Positions 7,274 through 15,382 of a stretch of 37,446 nt of DNA are shown here, piece after piece. Where the stretch lies: assembly GCF_947503385.1 (NCBI RefSeq), contig NZ_CANNDO010000015.1, positions 1 through 37,446 of the forward strand. Reading direction: 5' to 3'. Origin of the DNA: an uncultured Tateyamaria sp. (GTDB lineage Bacteria; Pseudomonadota; Alphaproteobacteria; Rhodobacterales; Rhodobacteraceae). The notes under the pieces are model-generated. The model worked only from the letters and a program-made list of their open reading frames with translations, was not told the DNA's origin and did not search any database. The first letter of the stretch is position 1; every line of letters starts with the position of its first letter. The translations under genes and the position numbers were made by a program.

Positions 7274-7278
7274 GCGTT
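7254..7278 (+). promoter_or_regulatory. EcfG-type promoter of dps
   Basis: GGAAC (7254-7258), 16 bases, CGTT (7275-7278), an exact consensus match. The -35 element lies within the last codons of the upstream enzyme gene; the dps start is about 40 bases downstream. Confidence 0.8.
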
Positions 7279-7318
7279 AGTCCTGCAACCGAAGCAGATA
7301 TGGAAGGGAGACATGCAC

Positions 7319-7819
7319 ATGTCGAACGCACTGAACGTTGTACCAACCGAAGATACAGTATCCACCGGCGTCCGTGACACCGGGGTAATCGCTGAGGGTC
7401 TGGCGGATGTGCTGGCTGATACCTACCGTCTGGTGTTCAAGTCGCACGCCTATCACTGGAACGTCGAAGGCCCGTTGTTCTATTCAGTCCACAACCTGAC
7501 CGAAGAGCATTACGAAGACATGTTCGGCGCCGCTGATGAACTGGCCGAGCGCATCCGCGCCCTGGGCCATCTGGCACCGACCTCCATGGCCGACATCGTT
7601 GCGCGCTCGCGCATTGAGGACGCGACAGGCCAGCTGACGACCGAAGAGATGATCATGGATCTCGCACAGGACCACGAGCGTATAGCGCACCGGTTCCACG
7701 CGCTGATCGAGATGGTCGAAGAGCGCAAGGACCCGGTCACAGAAGACATGGCGACAGAGCGCAGCGCCTTTCACGAGAAAGCTGCGTGGATGCTGCGGGC
7801 ACTGGCCAAGTCCAGTTAA
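7319..7819 (+). CDS. dps: Dps family DNA-binding ferritin-like protein
   Basis: This 166-residue protein belongs to the Dps family, whose dodecamers store iron, consume hydrogen peroxide and coat DNA in starved or stressed cells. The ferroxidase signature is complete: KSHAYHWNVEGPLFYSVH followed by EHYEDMFGAADELAERIRALG. The start at 7319 is preferred over the ATG at 7313, because GGGAG (7306-7310) is 8 bases from the former but only 2 from the latter. An exact EcfG-type promoter precedes it and a perfect terminator follows, so it is a single-gene unit of the stress regulon. Confidence 0.93.
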   Translation: MSNALNVVPTEDTVSTGVRDTGVIAEGLADVLADTYRLVFKSHAYHWNVEGPLFYSVHNLTEEHYEDMFGAADELAERIRALGHLAPTSMADIVARSRIEDATGQLTTEEMIMDLAQDHERIAHRFHALIEMVEERKDPVTEDMATERSAFHEKAAWMLRALAKSS

Positions 7820-7852
7820 GATTTAACGAGTGGGTGAATGGGTAGTGAGTGA

Positions 7853-7886
7853 CCCCCGCGGCGGCCCGCCGCGGGGGTTTATTTTT
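7853..7886 (+). terminator. Intrinsic terminator after dps
   Basis: A GC-only hairpin with arms 7853-7862 (CCCCCGCGGC) and 7868-7877, loop of 5, followed by TTTATTTTT. It separates dps from the convergent phyR gene. Confidence 0.92.
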
Positions 7887-7888
7887 GG

Positions 7889-8698
7889 TCAGGCCTTGAG
7901 CACGGCAGACGAGGCAAAGAACATGGCTTGGCTCACGGCGGAACGTACCTGATCCTCGGTGTAGGGTTTGGAAATCAGGAAGGCCGGTTCCGGCCCCTCG
8001 CCGGTCAGCAGACGTTCGGGATATGCGGTGATAAAGATCACCGGGATATCGCCTGCATTTGCCGTGATGCGGTTGACCGCGTCGATGCCGCTGGACCCGT
8101 CGGCCAGCTGAATGTCCGACAGGATCAGATCGGGTTTCTCACGCTCAAACAGCGACAGCGCGCCGTCGGCAGTGCGTGCCACGCCCGTGACCCGGTGGCC
8201 CAGATCGGAGGCGATGTTTTCCAGATCAATCGCGATAATCGCCTCATCCTCGATGATCATCACCGCGCCGCTCACCGATTTGGCCATTTCGCGATAGGCG
8301 ATGTCCAGCAGTTCGGCCACGTCGCTGACGGTGGTGTCCATGATGCGGGCTGTGTCCTCGGGCGAGAATTCTTCGAGTGTGCGCAGCAGCAGCGCCTCGC
8401 GGGTGCCATCGGTCAGGGCGGCAAGGTGGCGGTGCGCCTTTGCGGCCATGCCGCCGTCTTCTTCGGACAGGCCCGCGCCGCTGGTTTTCCAGATCGTGTG
8501 GAACACTGTGAACAGGGCCGCCTTGGGCGATACGTCGCTGGCAAATTGCGACGGGTCGGCCAGCACCGCCTCAAGCGCGGTGGCGGCATAGGCATCACCC
8601 CGCGATTGGCTCCCCGTGAGCGCGCGCGCATAGCGGCGCAGATAGGGAAGATTGGGTCCGATTTTGTCCGCCAGGGTCATTTCAGCGTGCTGCGACAT
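7889..8698 (-). CDS. phyR: PhyR, response regulator / anti-anti-sigma factor of the general stress response
   Basis: This 269-residue protein combines an N-terminal sigma-factor-like domain (about residues 1-140) with a C-terminal receiver (about 145-262), the signature order of PhyR. In the receiver, E150-D151 form the acidic pair, D195 (LILSDIQL) is the phosphorylation site, T224 follows a beta strand and K244 lies in SKPY. When phosphorylated, PhyR proteins bind NepR through the sigma-like domain and release EcfG. The start at 8698 has GGAG 8 bases upstream; the longer frame from 8755 would run through the promoter. It is divergent from nepR-ecfG, with which it shares a promoter element. 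Confidence 0.95.
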   Translation of the reverse strand: MSQHAEMTLADKIGPNLPYLRRYARALTGSQSRGDAYAATALEAVLADPSQFASDVSPKAALFTVFHTIWKTSGAGLSEEDGGMAAKAHRHLAALTDGTREALLLRTLEEFSPEDTARIMDTTVSDVAELLDIAYREMAKSVSGAVMIIEDEAIIAIDLENIASDLGHRVTGVARTADGALSLFEREKPDLILSDIQLADGSSGIDAVNRITANAGDIPVIFITAYPERLLTGEGPEPAFLISKPYTEDQVRSAVSQAMFFASSAVLKA

Positions 8699-8731
8699 TG
8701 TGAGCCACTCCGTTTTTTTTGCACATTTTGT

Positions 8732-8756
8732 GGAACTAATGCCTGTGCGCTGCATT
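8732..8756 (+). promoter_or_regulatory. EcfG-type promoter of nepR-ecfG-phyK
   Basis: GGAAC (8732-8736), 16 bases, CATT (8753-8756), one base off the CGTT consensus. It is superimposed on the phyR promoter on the other strand, within an inverted repeat GGAACTAA / TTAGTTCC. Confidence 0.65.
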
Positions 8757-8763
8757 TAGTTCC
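8738..8763 (-). promoter_or_regulatory. EcfG-type promoter of phyR
   Basis: On the minus strand GGAAC (8759-8763), 17 bases, CATT (8738-8741). It overlaps the nepR promoter almost completely, so one polymerase bound here would exclude the other. The phyR start lies 40 bases downstream. Confidence 0.65.
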
Positions 8764-8778
8764 CAAGGAGATGCTGTT

Positions 8779-8970
8779 TTGACAACTATGAGCAGAATAA
8801 TGGGTCCCAAAGACAACTCGTCAAGGATGGACGCGGAAATCGACAAGAACCTGAAGCGTGCCTTTGATGATGTGGCAGGCCAGGAATTGCCGTCGCGCTT
8901 TACCGACTTGCTGGATCAGCTGCGCGCCCAAGAGGCCGAAGCCCCTGATACGGAGACAAAAGATGAGTGA
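8779..8970 (+). CDS. nepR: NepR anti-sigma factor
   Basis: This protein of about 63 residues is the anti-sigma factor that holds EcfG inactive until phosphorylated PhyR takes it away. The core segment IDKNLKRAFDDVAGQELPSR, followed by FTDLLDQLRA, matches the two helices by which NepR binds both partners. The start is probably TTG at 8779, since AGGAG (8766-8770) lies 8 bases upstream of it; the ATG at 8788 would be 17 bases away. The gene overlaps ecfG by 8 bases. Position between phyR and ecfG is the standard arrangement in Alphaproteobacteria. Confidence 0.88.
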   Translation: MTTMSRIMGPKDNSSRMDAEIDKNLKRAFDDVAGQELPSRFTDLLDQLRAQEAEAPDTETKDE

Positions 8971-9514
8971 CGATCCGCGCGAGGAGATCGTGACGCATTT
9001 GGGCCCGATGCGGGCCTTTGCCATCAGCCTGACCCGAAACGGGGCGCTGGCGGACGACATCGTGCAGGACGCGCTGGTCAAAGCGTGGACCAACATCGAC
9101 AAGTTCCAGCCCGGCACCAACATGCGGGCGTGGCTGTTTACGATCCTGCGCAACACTTATTATTCGCACCACCGCAAGCGCCGCCGCGAGGTCGAGGATA
9201 CTGAGGGCGAACTGTCCGCCGGTCTGGCACAAAAGCCGGACCATGACGGGCGCCTGCAAATGCGCGATTTCAGCGCAGCGTTTGGCACGTTGCCCGAAGA
9301 ACAGCGCGAAGCGCTGGTGCTGGTGGGCGCGGGCGGTTTTTCCTACGAAGAGGCGGCAGAGACCTGCGGCGTGGCGGTCGGCACGATCAAGAGCCGCGTC
9401 AACCGGGGCCGCGCGCGTCTGGTCGAATTGCTGGAGATGTCGGACACTGAACCGATGGAAGTCACCGAGGCGGTAACGCAGGGGATCGTGACGCTGAACC
9501 AGAGCGTCGCGTGA
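8963..9514 (+). CDS. ecfG: EcfG, extracytoplasmic-function sigma factor of the general stress response
   Basis: This 183-residue sigma factor has region 2 at about residues 10-75 (ADDIVQDALVKAWTNIDKF, then MRAWLFTILRNTYY) and region 4 at about 105-160 (LPEEQREALVLVGAGGFSYE, then GTIKSRVNRGRARL), the ECF15/EcfG type. It recognises promoters of the form GGAAC-N16/17-CGTT, of which twelve candidates occur on this molecule. The ATG at 8963 was chosen because the family begins at MSDDPREEI and GGAG lies 7 bases upstream. It overlaps both nepR and the kinase gene, so all three form one operon. Confidence 0.95.
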   Translation: MSDDPREEIVTHLGPMRAFAISLTRNGALADDIVQDALVKAWTNIDKFQPGTNMRAWLFTILRNTYYSHHRKRRREVEDTEGELSAGLAQKPDHDGRLQMRDFSAAFGTLPEEQREALVLVGAGGFSYEEAAETCGVAVGTIKSRVNRGRARLVELLEMSDTEPMEVTEAVTQGIVTLNQSVA

Positions 9515-11262
9515 CACCGCGCAGGGTCATGGGCGGTCTGCGGATCAAGCTGATCCTGCTCACCTCTCTTGTGCTGTTCCCGCTGGGGCTGATCGCCCTG
9601 TGGCAGACCTTTCAGGAGGTGCGCGACAACCGCGCACTGACCCAGCGGATGCTCATCGACACCACCCGCGTCGCCGCCTCTGACCATCGCGCGCAGATCA
9701 AACAGGCGGTGGGGGCGGGCCACGGCCTTGGCACGATTGCCCGCCTTGCCGATCTGGCCACCTGTCGTCAGGCGATGATCCAGTTTCTCGAAAGCGACCC
9801 TGCCTTTGCCTTTGCCGGGTACGTGCCGGTGAGCGGCATCATGGAATGCAGCAGCGCGGGCGACACGGTTATTGATTTTTCGGAATATGACACGTTGCAA
9901 GACGCCATCGACCGGGCCGACGTCTATGTCGAGGTGAACGCCAACGGCGCGGTCAGCGGGCAGGCGGTGGTCATTGTCAGCGTGCCGGTGTTCGAGGACG
10001 GCACATTGACAGGCTTTGTGTCGCTGTCGTTGCCGCAAGACACGGTGATCCGGGAGAACGTGCTTGAAGAAGAAATAGAACTGGTGGCAATCGCCACATC
10101 CGGCGAGGTGTTTGGCCTGTCCCACGGCGCCGGTGAGTCCAAGGATTACCTGCCGCGCGACATGTCCCCCGCGGACATCCTCAGCCGTTCCGGCACCAGC
10201 TTTGTCGCTGAGAATGCGGCGGGCCAAGAGCGCATTTTTTCGGTCACGCGTTCGGTGGCCGACAGCTATGTGATCGTCGGCAGTTGGCAGCAATCGTCGC
10301 TTGTCAGCGCGAGTGTCTGGCAGCAGGCGCTGATGCCGCTTTTGTTCGCCGTGCTGATGTGGGTGGCAAGCATGGCGGTTGCCTTTCTTGGGCTGGACCG
10401 GCTGGTGCTGCGGCATCTGCGGGCGCTGCGATCCGCGATGCGCCAGTTCGCTTTGGGTGAGCGCAACGCCGATGGGCTGGCGCTGGACAACGCGCCGGAC
10501 GAATTCAAGGACGCGGAGCGTGCCTTTAACCGTATGGCGTTGCTTATCACCGAAGCCGAAGCGCAGCAGATGACCGACCTGCACGACAAGGAAGTGCTGC
10601 TGCGCGAGGTGCACCACAGGGTCAAGAACAACCTGCAAATGATCGCCTCGATCATGAACCTTCAGGCGCGTGCGGCGCGCACGGACGAGGTGCGCGAGGT
10701 TCTGGGCGGGCTGCAACGGCGGGTGCGGGGCCTCGCCATGCTGCACCGGTCGCTTTATGCCGAGGCCGAAACGTCGCGCGTGGATGCGCGTGATCTGGTG
10801 GCGGCGGTGGTGTCCGACACCTCCACCATTGTGCCCGATCCGACCCTGTCCATCACAACAGACCTGCGGTCGGCCATGCTGTACCCCGATCAGGCGGTGC
10901 CCCTGTCGATGTGGGTGGCCGAAGCGCTGACCAACGCGGTCAAATATGTGGGCCGGGATGCGCAGGGCGGGGCCTTTATCCTCGTGGCGATGGACCTGGA
11001 CGACGCGGGCACGGTCACGTTGCGGGTCGAGAACAGCACCGGCACGCCGCTGCTGGACGATCATGTGGTTCCCGAAAGCACGGGTCTGGGCACCAAGCTG
11101 ATGACCGCATTCAGCCGCCAGCTTGAAGGCACGGTCGAAGCGCTAGATACCGATGGGCGCTTTGTGCATATGCTGCGGTTCCACGTACAGGATTTCAATC
11201 CAGAGAACGATGATGTCAGATCGGACGATCCCCCAAACCGCGCGGATGTCGCAGCGGCCTGA
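9511..11262 (+). CDS. Membrane sensor histidine kinase, PhyK-like (HisKA_2 type)
   Basis: This 583-residue protein has a membrane helix at about 10-32, a periplasmic sensor region at about 33-270, a second helix at about 272-296, a HAMP-like linker, and a kinase core. The phospho-acceptor segment VHHRVKNNLQMIASIMNLQ (His near 368) is the HisKA_2 type found in PhyK kinases. An ATP-binding domain follows (ALTNAVKYV, then STGLGTKLM). It is probably the kinase that phosphorylates the neighbouring PhyR, an inference from gene order. The GTG at 9511 overlaps the ecfG stop (GTGA); an ATG at 9529 is the alternative start. The sensed signal is unknown. Confidence 0.88.
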   Translation: MTPRRVMGGLRIKLILLTSLVLFPLGLIALWQTFQEVRDNRALTQRMLIDTTRVAASDHRAQIKQAVGAGHGLGTIARLADLATCRQAMIQFLESDPAFAFAGYVPVSGIMECSSAGDTVIDFSEYDTLQDAIDRADVYVEVNANGAVSGQAVVIVSVPVFEDGTLTGFVSLSLPQDTVIRENVLEEEIELVAIATSGEVFGLSHGAGESKDYLPRDMSPADILSRSGTSFVAENAAGQERIFSVTRSVADSYVIVGSWQQSSLVSASVWQQALMPLLFAVLMWVASMAVAFLGLDRLVLRHLRALRSAMRQFALGERNADGLALDNAPDEFKDAERAFNRMALLITEAEAQQMTDLHDKEVLLREVHHRVKNNLQMIASIMNLQARAARTDEVREVLGGLQRRVRGLAMLHRSLYAEAETSRVDARDLVAAVVSDTSTIVPDPTLSITTDLRSAMLYPDQAVPLSMWVAEALTNAVKYVGRDAQGGAFILVAMDLDDAGTVTLRVENSTGTPLLDDHVVPESTGLGTKLMTAFSRQLEGTVEALDTDGRFVHMLRFHVQDFNPENDDVRSDDPPNRADVAAA

Positions 11263-12730
11263 CTTTGAGGTGTTCGTCGCGGCGGATGGTGCGTTTGCCG
11301 CCTTTGAAGAGGCGGTGCTGGACGCACAGACCTCCATCACCGGCGGTTTTCGCATCTTTGACATGAGCACTCCGCTGCTCAGCGATACCGCGCGCGCGGT
11401 TGGTGAGACGTGGTTTGACCTGCTGGTGCATGTGCTGCGCCGCGGGGTTCGGATGGATCTGGCGGTCAGCGATTTCGACCCGGTTTATGCCACCGAACTG
11501 CATCAGCAGGCGTGGGCCACGGTGAAACAGGGCGCTGCATTGGTCGAAACGGCGGGTGTGCCTGCGACGCAGGTGCGCGTGCGGGCGCTGCTGCATCCCG
11601 CAACGCCGGGCATGGCCCCATGGCTCGCCTTTTTGCCGGCCAGCCTGCGCAAAAAGCGGGCGCGGCACGCGGCGCTGAGCCGTGATGCCCTTGCCGAAGC
11701 GCCGGGCCTGTCGCGCAACCTGCCCGATCTGCATCCGGTCACGCATCACCAGAAGCTCGCCGTGATCGACGACGACACGCTGTATATCGGCGGTCTCGAT
11801 CTGAACGAACGGCGGTTCGACACGCCGGACCATGACCGCCCCGCCGCCCAAACGTGGTCTGATGTGCAGGTGATCGTGCGCAACGATCCCGCCGTGGCCG
11901 AGGCCAAGGCGCATATTGAGACATTTGACGACGTGGTGCGGGGCAACACACCGCCGCCGCCCGTGCAGCGGCTCAGGCGGACGCTGTCGGCGGACCGGCG
12001 GTTCAAGCTGCCCTTTTTGTCGCCGCGCACGCTGGTGTCCGAGATCGAGACGCTGCACCGCGACGCCTTTACGCAGGCCCGCCACCTGATCTACATCGAA
12101 ACGCAGTTCATGCGGTCGCAACCGATGGCCGAGGCGCTGGCAGAGGCGGCGCAGGCGCGCCCCGACCTGACGCTGATCCTGATCCTGCCCGCGCTGCCGG
12201 AACCTGCCGCCTTTGACGCCGATGACGATATCGGGTTCGAGACGCGCTATGGCATGGGTCTGGAACGCGACGCGCTGCGCACGCTGCGGGACGGGTTTGG
12301 CGACCGCGCGACCATCGCGAGCCCGGTGCAGCCCGTCTTGGCCGCCCGCGAGACGCGCGCCACGCTGGCCGGATCGCCGATCATCTATGTCCACAACAAG
12401 GTACTGGTGCAGGACGCTGACCGCGCCTTTGTCGGGTCGGCCAATATGAATGGCCGGTCGCTGCACTGGGACACCGAAGCCGGGTTGCTGGTGGATAGCC
12501 CTGCGCGGGTCGGCACGCTGCGCAGTGCCCTCTTTCACCATTGGTGGCGCGCGGATATCGCCCGCGACTGGACCGACCCCGCGCAGATGCAACCGCTGTG
12601 GCAGGCCGAAATCTGGCGCAACGACGTGCGCAACCCCGACACACGGCGCGGGTTTCTGGTGTCGCATGACGCGCGGCTGCACGAGGCCAAGGGCCAGTCT
12701 TTGCCGCTGGCGACGGATGATATGGTTTAA
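11213..12730 (+). CDS. Phospholipase D-like protein with two HKD motifs
   Basis: This protein of about 505 residues carries two phospholipase D catalytic motifs: HHQKLAVID with IGGLDLNERRF, and VHNKVLVQDADRAFVGSANM. Two motifs in one chain make a complete active site for cutting phosphodiester bonds in phospholipids; cardiolipin synthase-like activity is an alternative. No signal peptide is evident. The start is uncertain: ATGs at 11210 and 11213 lie 50 bases inside the kinase gene, and another at 11246 overlaps it by 17 bases. It follows the kinase without a promoter of its own and is probably the last gene of the nepR-ecfG operon, so it may remodel the membrane under stress. Confidence 0.85.
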   Translation: MSDRTIPQTARMSQRPDFEVFVAADGAFAAFEEAVLDAQTSITGGFRIFDMSTPLLSDTARAVGETWFDLLVHVLRRGVRMDLAVSDFDPVYATELHQQAWATVKQGAALVETAGVPATQVRVRALLHPATPGMAPWLAFLPASLRKKRARHAALSRDALAEAPGLSRNLPDLHPVTHHQKLAVIDDDTLYIGGLDLNERRFDTPDHDRPAAQTWSDVQVIVRNDPAVAEAKAHIETFDDVVRGNTPPPPVQRLRRTLSADRRFKLPFLSPRTLVSEIETLHRDAFTQARHLIYIETQFMRSQPMAEALAEAAQARPDLTLILILPALPEPAAFDADDDIGFETRYGMGLERDALRTLRDGFGDRATIASPVQPVLAARETRATLAGSPIIYVHNKVLVQDADRAFVGSANMNGRSLHWDTEAGLLVDSPARVGTLRSALFHHWWRADIARDWTDPAQMQPLWQAEIWRNDVRNPDTRRGFLVSHDARLHEAKGQSLPLATDDMV

Positions 12731-12743
12731 ACGCCGGTCACGC

Positions 12744-12768
12744 GGAACCATTGCGCCGCTGCGGGGTT
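12744..12768 (+). promoter_or_regulatory. EcfG-type promoter of csbD
   Basis: GGAAC (12744-12748), 16 bases, GGTT (12765-12768). It shares the extended -35 GGAACCATT with the promoter at 35593 and with the weak one at 34118-34143. Confidence 0.75.
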
Positions 12769-12802
12769 AACCCTGTAACCGCAGCAGCAAAGGAGACACG
12801 TT

Positions 12803-13000
12803 ATGGACAGCGACCGCATCAAAGGCAAATGGACCGAGATCAAGGGCCAGTTGCGCGAGAGCTATGGCGATCTGACCGATGACGAGATCGAGCAGGCCAA
12901 GGGCGACCGCGAGCAGCTCGAAGGGATGATGCAGCAAAAGCTGGGCAAGACCAAGGACGAGGCGCGCGCCGCCGTGGACAAGATCCTCGACAGCGTCTGA
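12803..13000 (+). CDS. CsbD family stress protein
   Basis: This 65-residue hydrophilic, mostly helical protein shows the CsbD family pattern: MDSDRIKGKWTEIKGQLRE, a middle DDEIEQAKGDREQLEGMMQQ and a final KTKDEARAAVDKIL. CsbD proteins are strongly induced by stress sigma factors in many bacteria, but their function is unknown. The start has AAAGGAGACACGTT upstream, nearly identical to the leader of the small ORF at 3827-3907. An EcfG-type promoter precedes it, 14 bases after the phospholipase-like gene ends. Confidence 0.92.
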   Translation: MDSDRIKGKWTEIKGQLRESYGDLTDDEIEQAKGDREQLEGMMQQKLGKTKDEARAAVDKILDSV

Positions 13001-13052
13001 TTTTGACGATTTCCGCCCCCGCGCATGACGCAGGGGTCGTGCAATTTGCACC

Positions 13053-13081
13053 GAACGCGGGCCAGTATCTGGTCCGCGTTC
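13053..13081 (+). terminator. Hairpin between csbD and the dioxygenase gene
   Basis: GAACGCGGGCCA (13053-13064) and TGGTCCGCGTTC (13070-13081) pair over 12 bp, with one G-U pair in the plus-strand RNA and a loop of 5. There is no T run, so termination is uncertain. The better pairing on the plus strand favours a role at the end of csbD mRNA. Confidence 0.45.
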
Positions 13082-13874
13082 AGCGTTTGTAGATCACGGG
13101 AAACCAATCCTCGCGCAGCGTCTGGCCCGGCGCCATGTCATGTCCGGGAAACGGCGGCGAAGTCGGCCCCGGCCGCGCCACATAGCGCGCATCATCCCCC
13201 AACAGCCGCAATGAAAACGCCCGCCGCCGCGCAGCGGACGTGTTGCCGCGCGCGCCGTGCAGCGTGGCATAGTTAAAGGCGACCGCGTCGCCCGGCGCCA
13301 TGTCCCATTCGCGGATGGTCATCCCCTCGGCATCGGGGTCAGGCACGGGCATGTAATCGTCTTCGTTGGGGAAAAAGCTGGTTTCGGCCAGCCACCGCAT
13401 TGGCAGAACCGGTTTTGCCCACGCATGGCTGCCCGCAACGCAGCGCAGGCTGGCGTCCGTCACCGCATCCATGGGCGACCAAAAGCTGACATTCTGAACC
13501 CCGTCGACAAAGTAATAGGGGCCGTCCTGATGCCATGGGGTCGGCTTGGTGGTGCCGGGTTCCTTGACCAGCACGTGATCGTGAAACATCTGCACCCGGT
13601 TTGACGACATCAGGTCTGCGGCGACCTCTGCGGCGGGAGAGGTGCGTATGACCGTCTCGAATTCGGGGATTCGGGTCCAGTTGCAGTAATCGTCGAAAAA
13701 GCGCCCGCTTTCGCCGTCCTTCAGGTTTTCGGCGGCATATGGCCCCGGCGCGTTCATGTTGCGGTCGATGCCCCGGCGGATCGTGTCCACGTGGTCGGCA
13801 AACAGCCCTTTGATCAGGACAACCCCGTCGCGCTGGAACGTATCGATGTGGTCTTGGCTCACCAATGGGTGCAT
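13080..13874 (-). CDS. PhyH-type (phytanoyl-CoA dioxygenase family) iron/2-oxoglutarate oxygenase
   Basis: This 264-residue protein belongs to the PhyH family of non-haem iron, 2-oxoglutarate-dependent oxygenases. The HxD iron-binding pair is H115/D117 (PTPWHQDGPYYFVDG), the distal His is H206 (NYATLHGARGNTS), and the arginines that follow can hold 2-oxoglutarate. The start at 13874 is preceded by CCGGAGACGCCCC. It lies 55 bases downstream of hutF on the same strand and is probably co-transcribed with it. Substrate unknown: family members hydroxylate acyl-CoAs, ectoine and many small molecules. Its place in a hut locus suggests a histidine-related or nitrogenous compound, but this is inference. 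Confidence 0.8.
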   Translation of the reverse strand: MHPLVSQDHIDTFQRDGVVLIKGLFADHVDTIRRGIDRNMNAPGPYAAENLKDGESGRFFDDYCNWTRIPEFETVIRTSPAAEVAADLMSSNRVQMFHDHVLVKEPGTTKPTPWHQDGPYYFVDGVQNVSFWSPMDAVTDASLRCVAGSHAWAKPVLPMRWLAETSFFPNEDDYMPVPDPDAEGMTIREWDMAPGDAVAFNYATLHGARGNTSAARRRAFSLRLLGDDARYVARPGPTSPPFPGHDMAPGQTLREDWFPVIYKR

Positions 13875-13929
13875 GGGGCGTCTCCGGTTTTGGCCCCGGA
13901 TATCACGGGCCGGTTCGGGCGCACAATCT

Positions 13930-15288
13930 TCAGAGCGACGCCAGCACGTCGCCCATGACCCGTTTGTAGCGCGCAACGATGGCCGCCTTGGCGACGTGTG
14001 CGCCCCCCCTGACCCGGTGCCGCCCGGCAGACCACAGATCCGTGACTACGCCGTCCTTGGCCGCAAAGACCAGCCCGTCAAGCAACTGGTCCGTCGTCAA
14101 TGTGCACAGGGCCGGATCGGTGCTGTCGACGGCCACCAGATCGGCCAGCCGCCCTTGGGCAATCTGGCCCGCGGCGCGTCCCAGCGCCTGCGCCCCGCCG
14201 CGCGCCGCGCGGGTATAGAGCGATTGGCCCACCGGTCCGTCCCCCGGCACCATAATGTTGCGGGCCATGTCGCGCAGGCGCTGGCTGTATTCCAGCGTCC
14301 GCAATTCTTCTGTCAGCGAGATGTTGACGTTGGAATCCGATCCGACGCCGAATGCGCCGCCCGCCTCCAGATAGGTGGGGCCGTTGAACGGCCCGTCCCC
14401 CAGATTGGCCTCGGTGATCGGGCACAGGCCCGCAACCGCGCCAGTGGCGGCGAGGGCGCGCGTTTCGTCCGGGGTCATGTGGGTCGCGTGGATCAGGCAC
14501 CAGCGCGCGTCGACCTCTGCGTGGTGCAGCAGCCAGTCGACGGGGCGCGCGCCCAGCCAGTCGCGGATGTCGGCCACCTCCTTGGGCTGTTCGGCGATGT
14601 GAATGTGGATCTGGCTGCCGCTGTGATCCGCAATGGCGCGGTGCAGATCGTCGGGGCAGGTGGCGCGCAGCGAATGCGGGGCGATCCCCATTGCCGCATC
14701 CGCAGGCAGTGCTGCCAGACCAGCGCGGGCGGCGTCCACCAGATCGGCAAAGGCGTCGACATCATTGCCAAAGCGCATCTGGCCCTCTGACAGCGGAGCC
14801 TGCCCCGCACCGCCATAGGAATAGAGCACCGGCAGGTGTGTCAGGCCGATACCAGTGTCCTGCGCCGCGGCCATGATGCGCAACGAAAGCTCCGCCCGGT
14901 TGTCATAGGGTCTGCCGCCGGTCTGGTGGTGGAGGTAGTGAAATTCGCCAACGCTGGCGTACCCCGCCTCCTGCATTTCGGCAAAGGTCAGGGCGGCGAT
15001 GGCCTCGACCTGCTCGGGGGTCAACAGATCGACAAAGCGGTACATCAGCGTGCGCCACGTCCAAAAGCTGTCGCGCCCGGCGCGGCGGTGCTCTGTCATA
15101 CCTGCCATGGCCCGCTGAAAGCTGTGCGAATGCAGGTTTCCAAGGGCGGGCAAAAGGGTGTCCACGCGCGTGTCGTCCGGCTGGGCAGGCACATCCTGCA
15201 ACACCTGCGCGATATGGTGGTCCGCGACGACAATGCGGACGTCACGGCCCCAGCCGGTGGGCAGCAGGGCGTGGCGGGCATGGATCAT
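13930..15288 (-). CDS. hutF: HutF, formimidoylglutamate deiminase
   Basis: This 452-residue amidohydrolase converts N-formimidoyl-L-glutamate to N-formyl-L-glutamate and ammonia, a step of the five-enzyme histidine pathway. Metal ligands are visible in LPALGNLHSHSFQRAMAGMT, IHIHIAEQPKEV, the His of CLIHATHMTPDE and the Asp of GVGSDSNVNISL. The fold and length fit HutF rather than guanine deaminase or HutI. It is transcribed away from hutI, and the shared intergenic region holds a palindrome likely bound by HutC. Its product is the substrate of HutG, encoded on this plasmid. Confidence 0.93.
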   Translation of the reverse strand: MIHARHALLPTGWGRDVRIVVADHHIAQVLQDVPAQPDDTRVDTLLPALGNLHSHSFQRAMAGMTEHRRAGRDSFWTWRTLMYRFVDLLTPEQVEAIAALTFAEMQEAGYASVGEFHYLHHQTGGRPYDNRAELSLRIMAAAQDTGIGLTHLPVLYSYGGAGQAPLSEGQMRFGNDVDAFADLVDAARAGLAALPADAAMGIAPHSLRATCPDDLHRAIADHSGSQIHIHIAEQPKEVADIRDWLGARPVDWLLHHAEVDARWCLIHATHMTPDETRALAATGAVAGLCPITEANLGDGPFNGPTYLEAGGAFGVGSDSNVNISLTEELRTLEYSQRLRDMARNIMVPGDGPVGQSLYTRAARGGAQALGRAAGQIAQGRLADLVAVDSTDPALCTLTTDQLLDGLVFAAKDGVVTDLWSAGRHRVRGGAHVAKAAIVARYKRVMGDVLASL

Positions 15289-15309
15289 GGCGAGGATTTC
15301 CGGCTGGCT

Positions 15310-15325
15310 TTATGTATAGACATAA
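15310..15325. promoter_or_regulatory. Probable HutC operator between hutF and hutI
   Basis: TTATGT-ATAG-ACATAA is a 6-4-6 inverted repeat midway between the divergent hutF and hutI genes, in the most AT-rich part of the gap. Regulators of the HutC/GntR group bind such short TGT/ACA palindromes. One site could control both directions, but binding is inferred. Confidence 0.6.
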
Positions 15326-15382
15326 TGCACAATTACGCATACCAGAAAAGTGGAAACTTCGCCCCTTCGGAGGATGGCCCCG

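Noticed and set aside
8858..8962. Longer N-terminus for EcfG starting at 8858
   Set aside because: It would read through most of nepR in another frame; the family start and a GGAG site support 8963.
9343..11064. 573-codon minus-strand frame opposite the histidine kinase
   Set aside because: Shadow frame: kinase motifs are clear on the plus strand, and the minus frame has no domain pattern.
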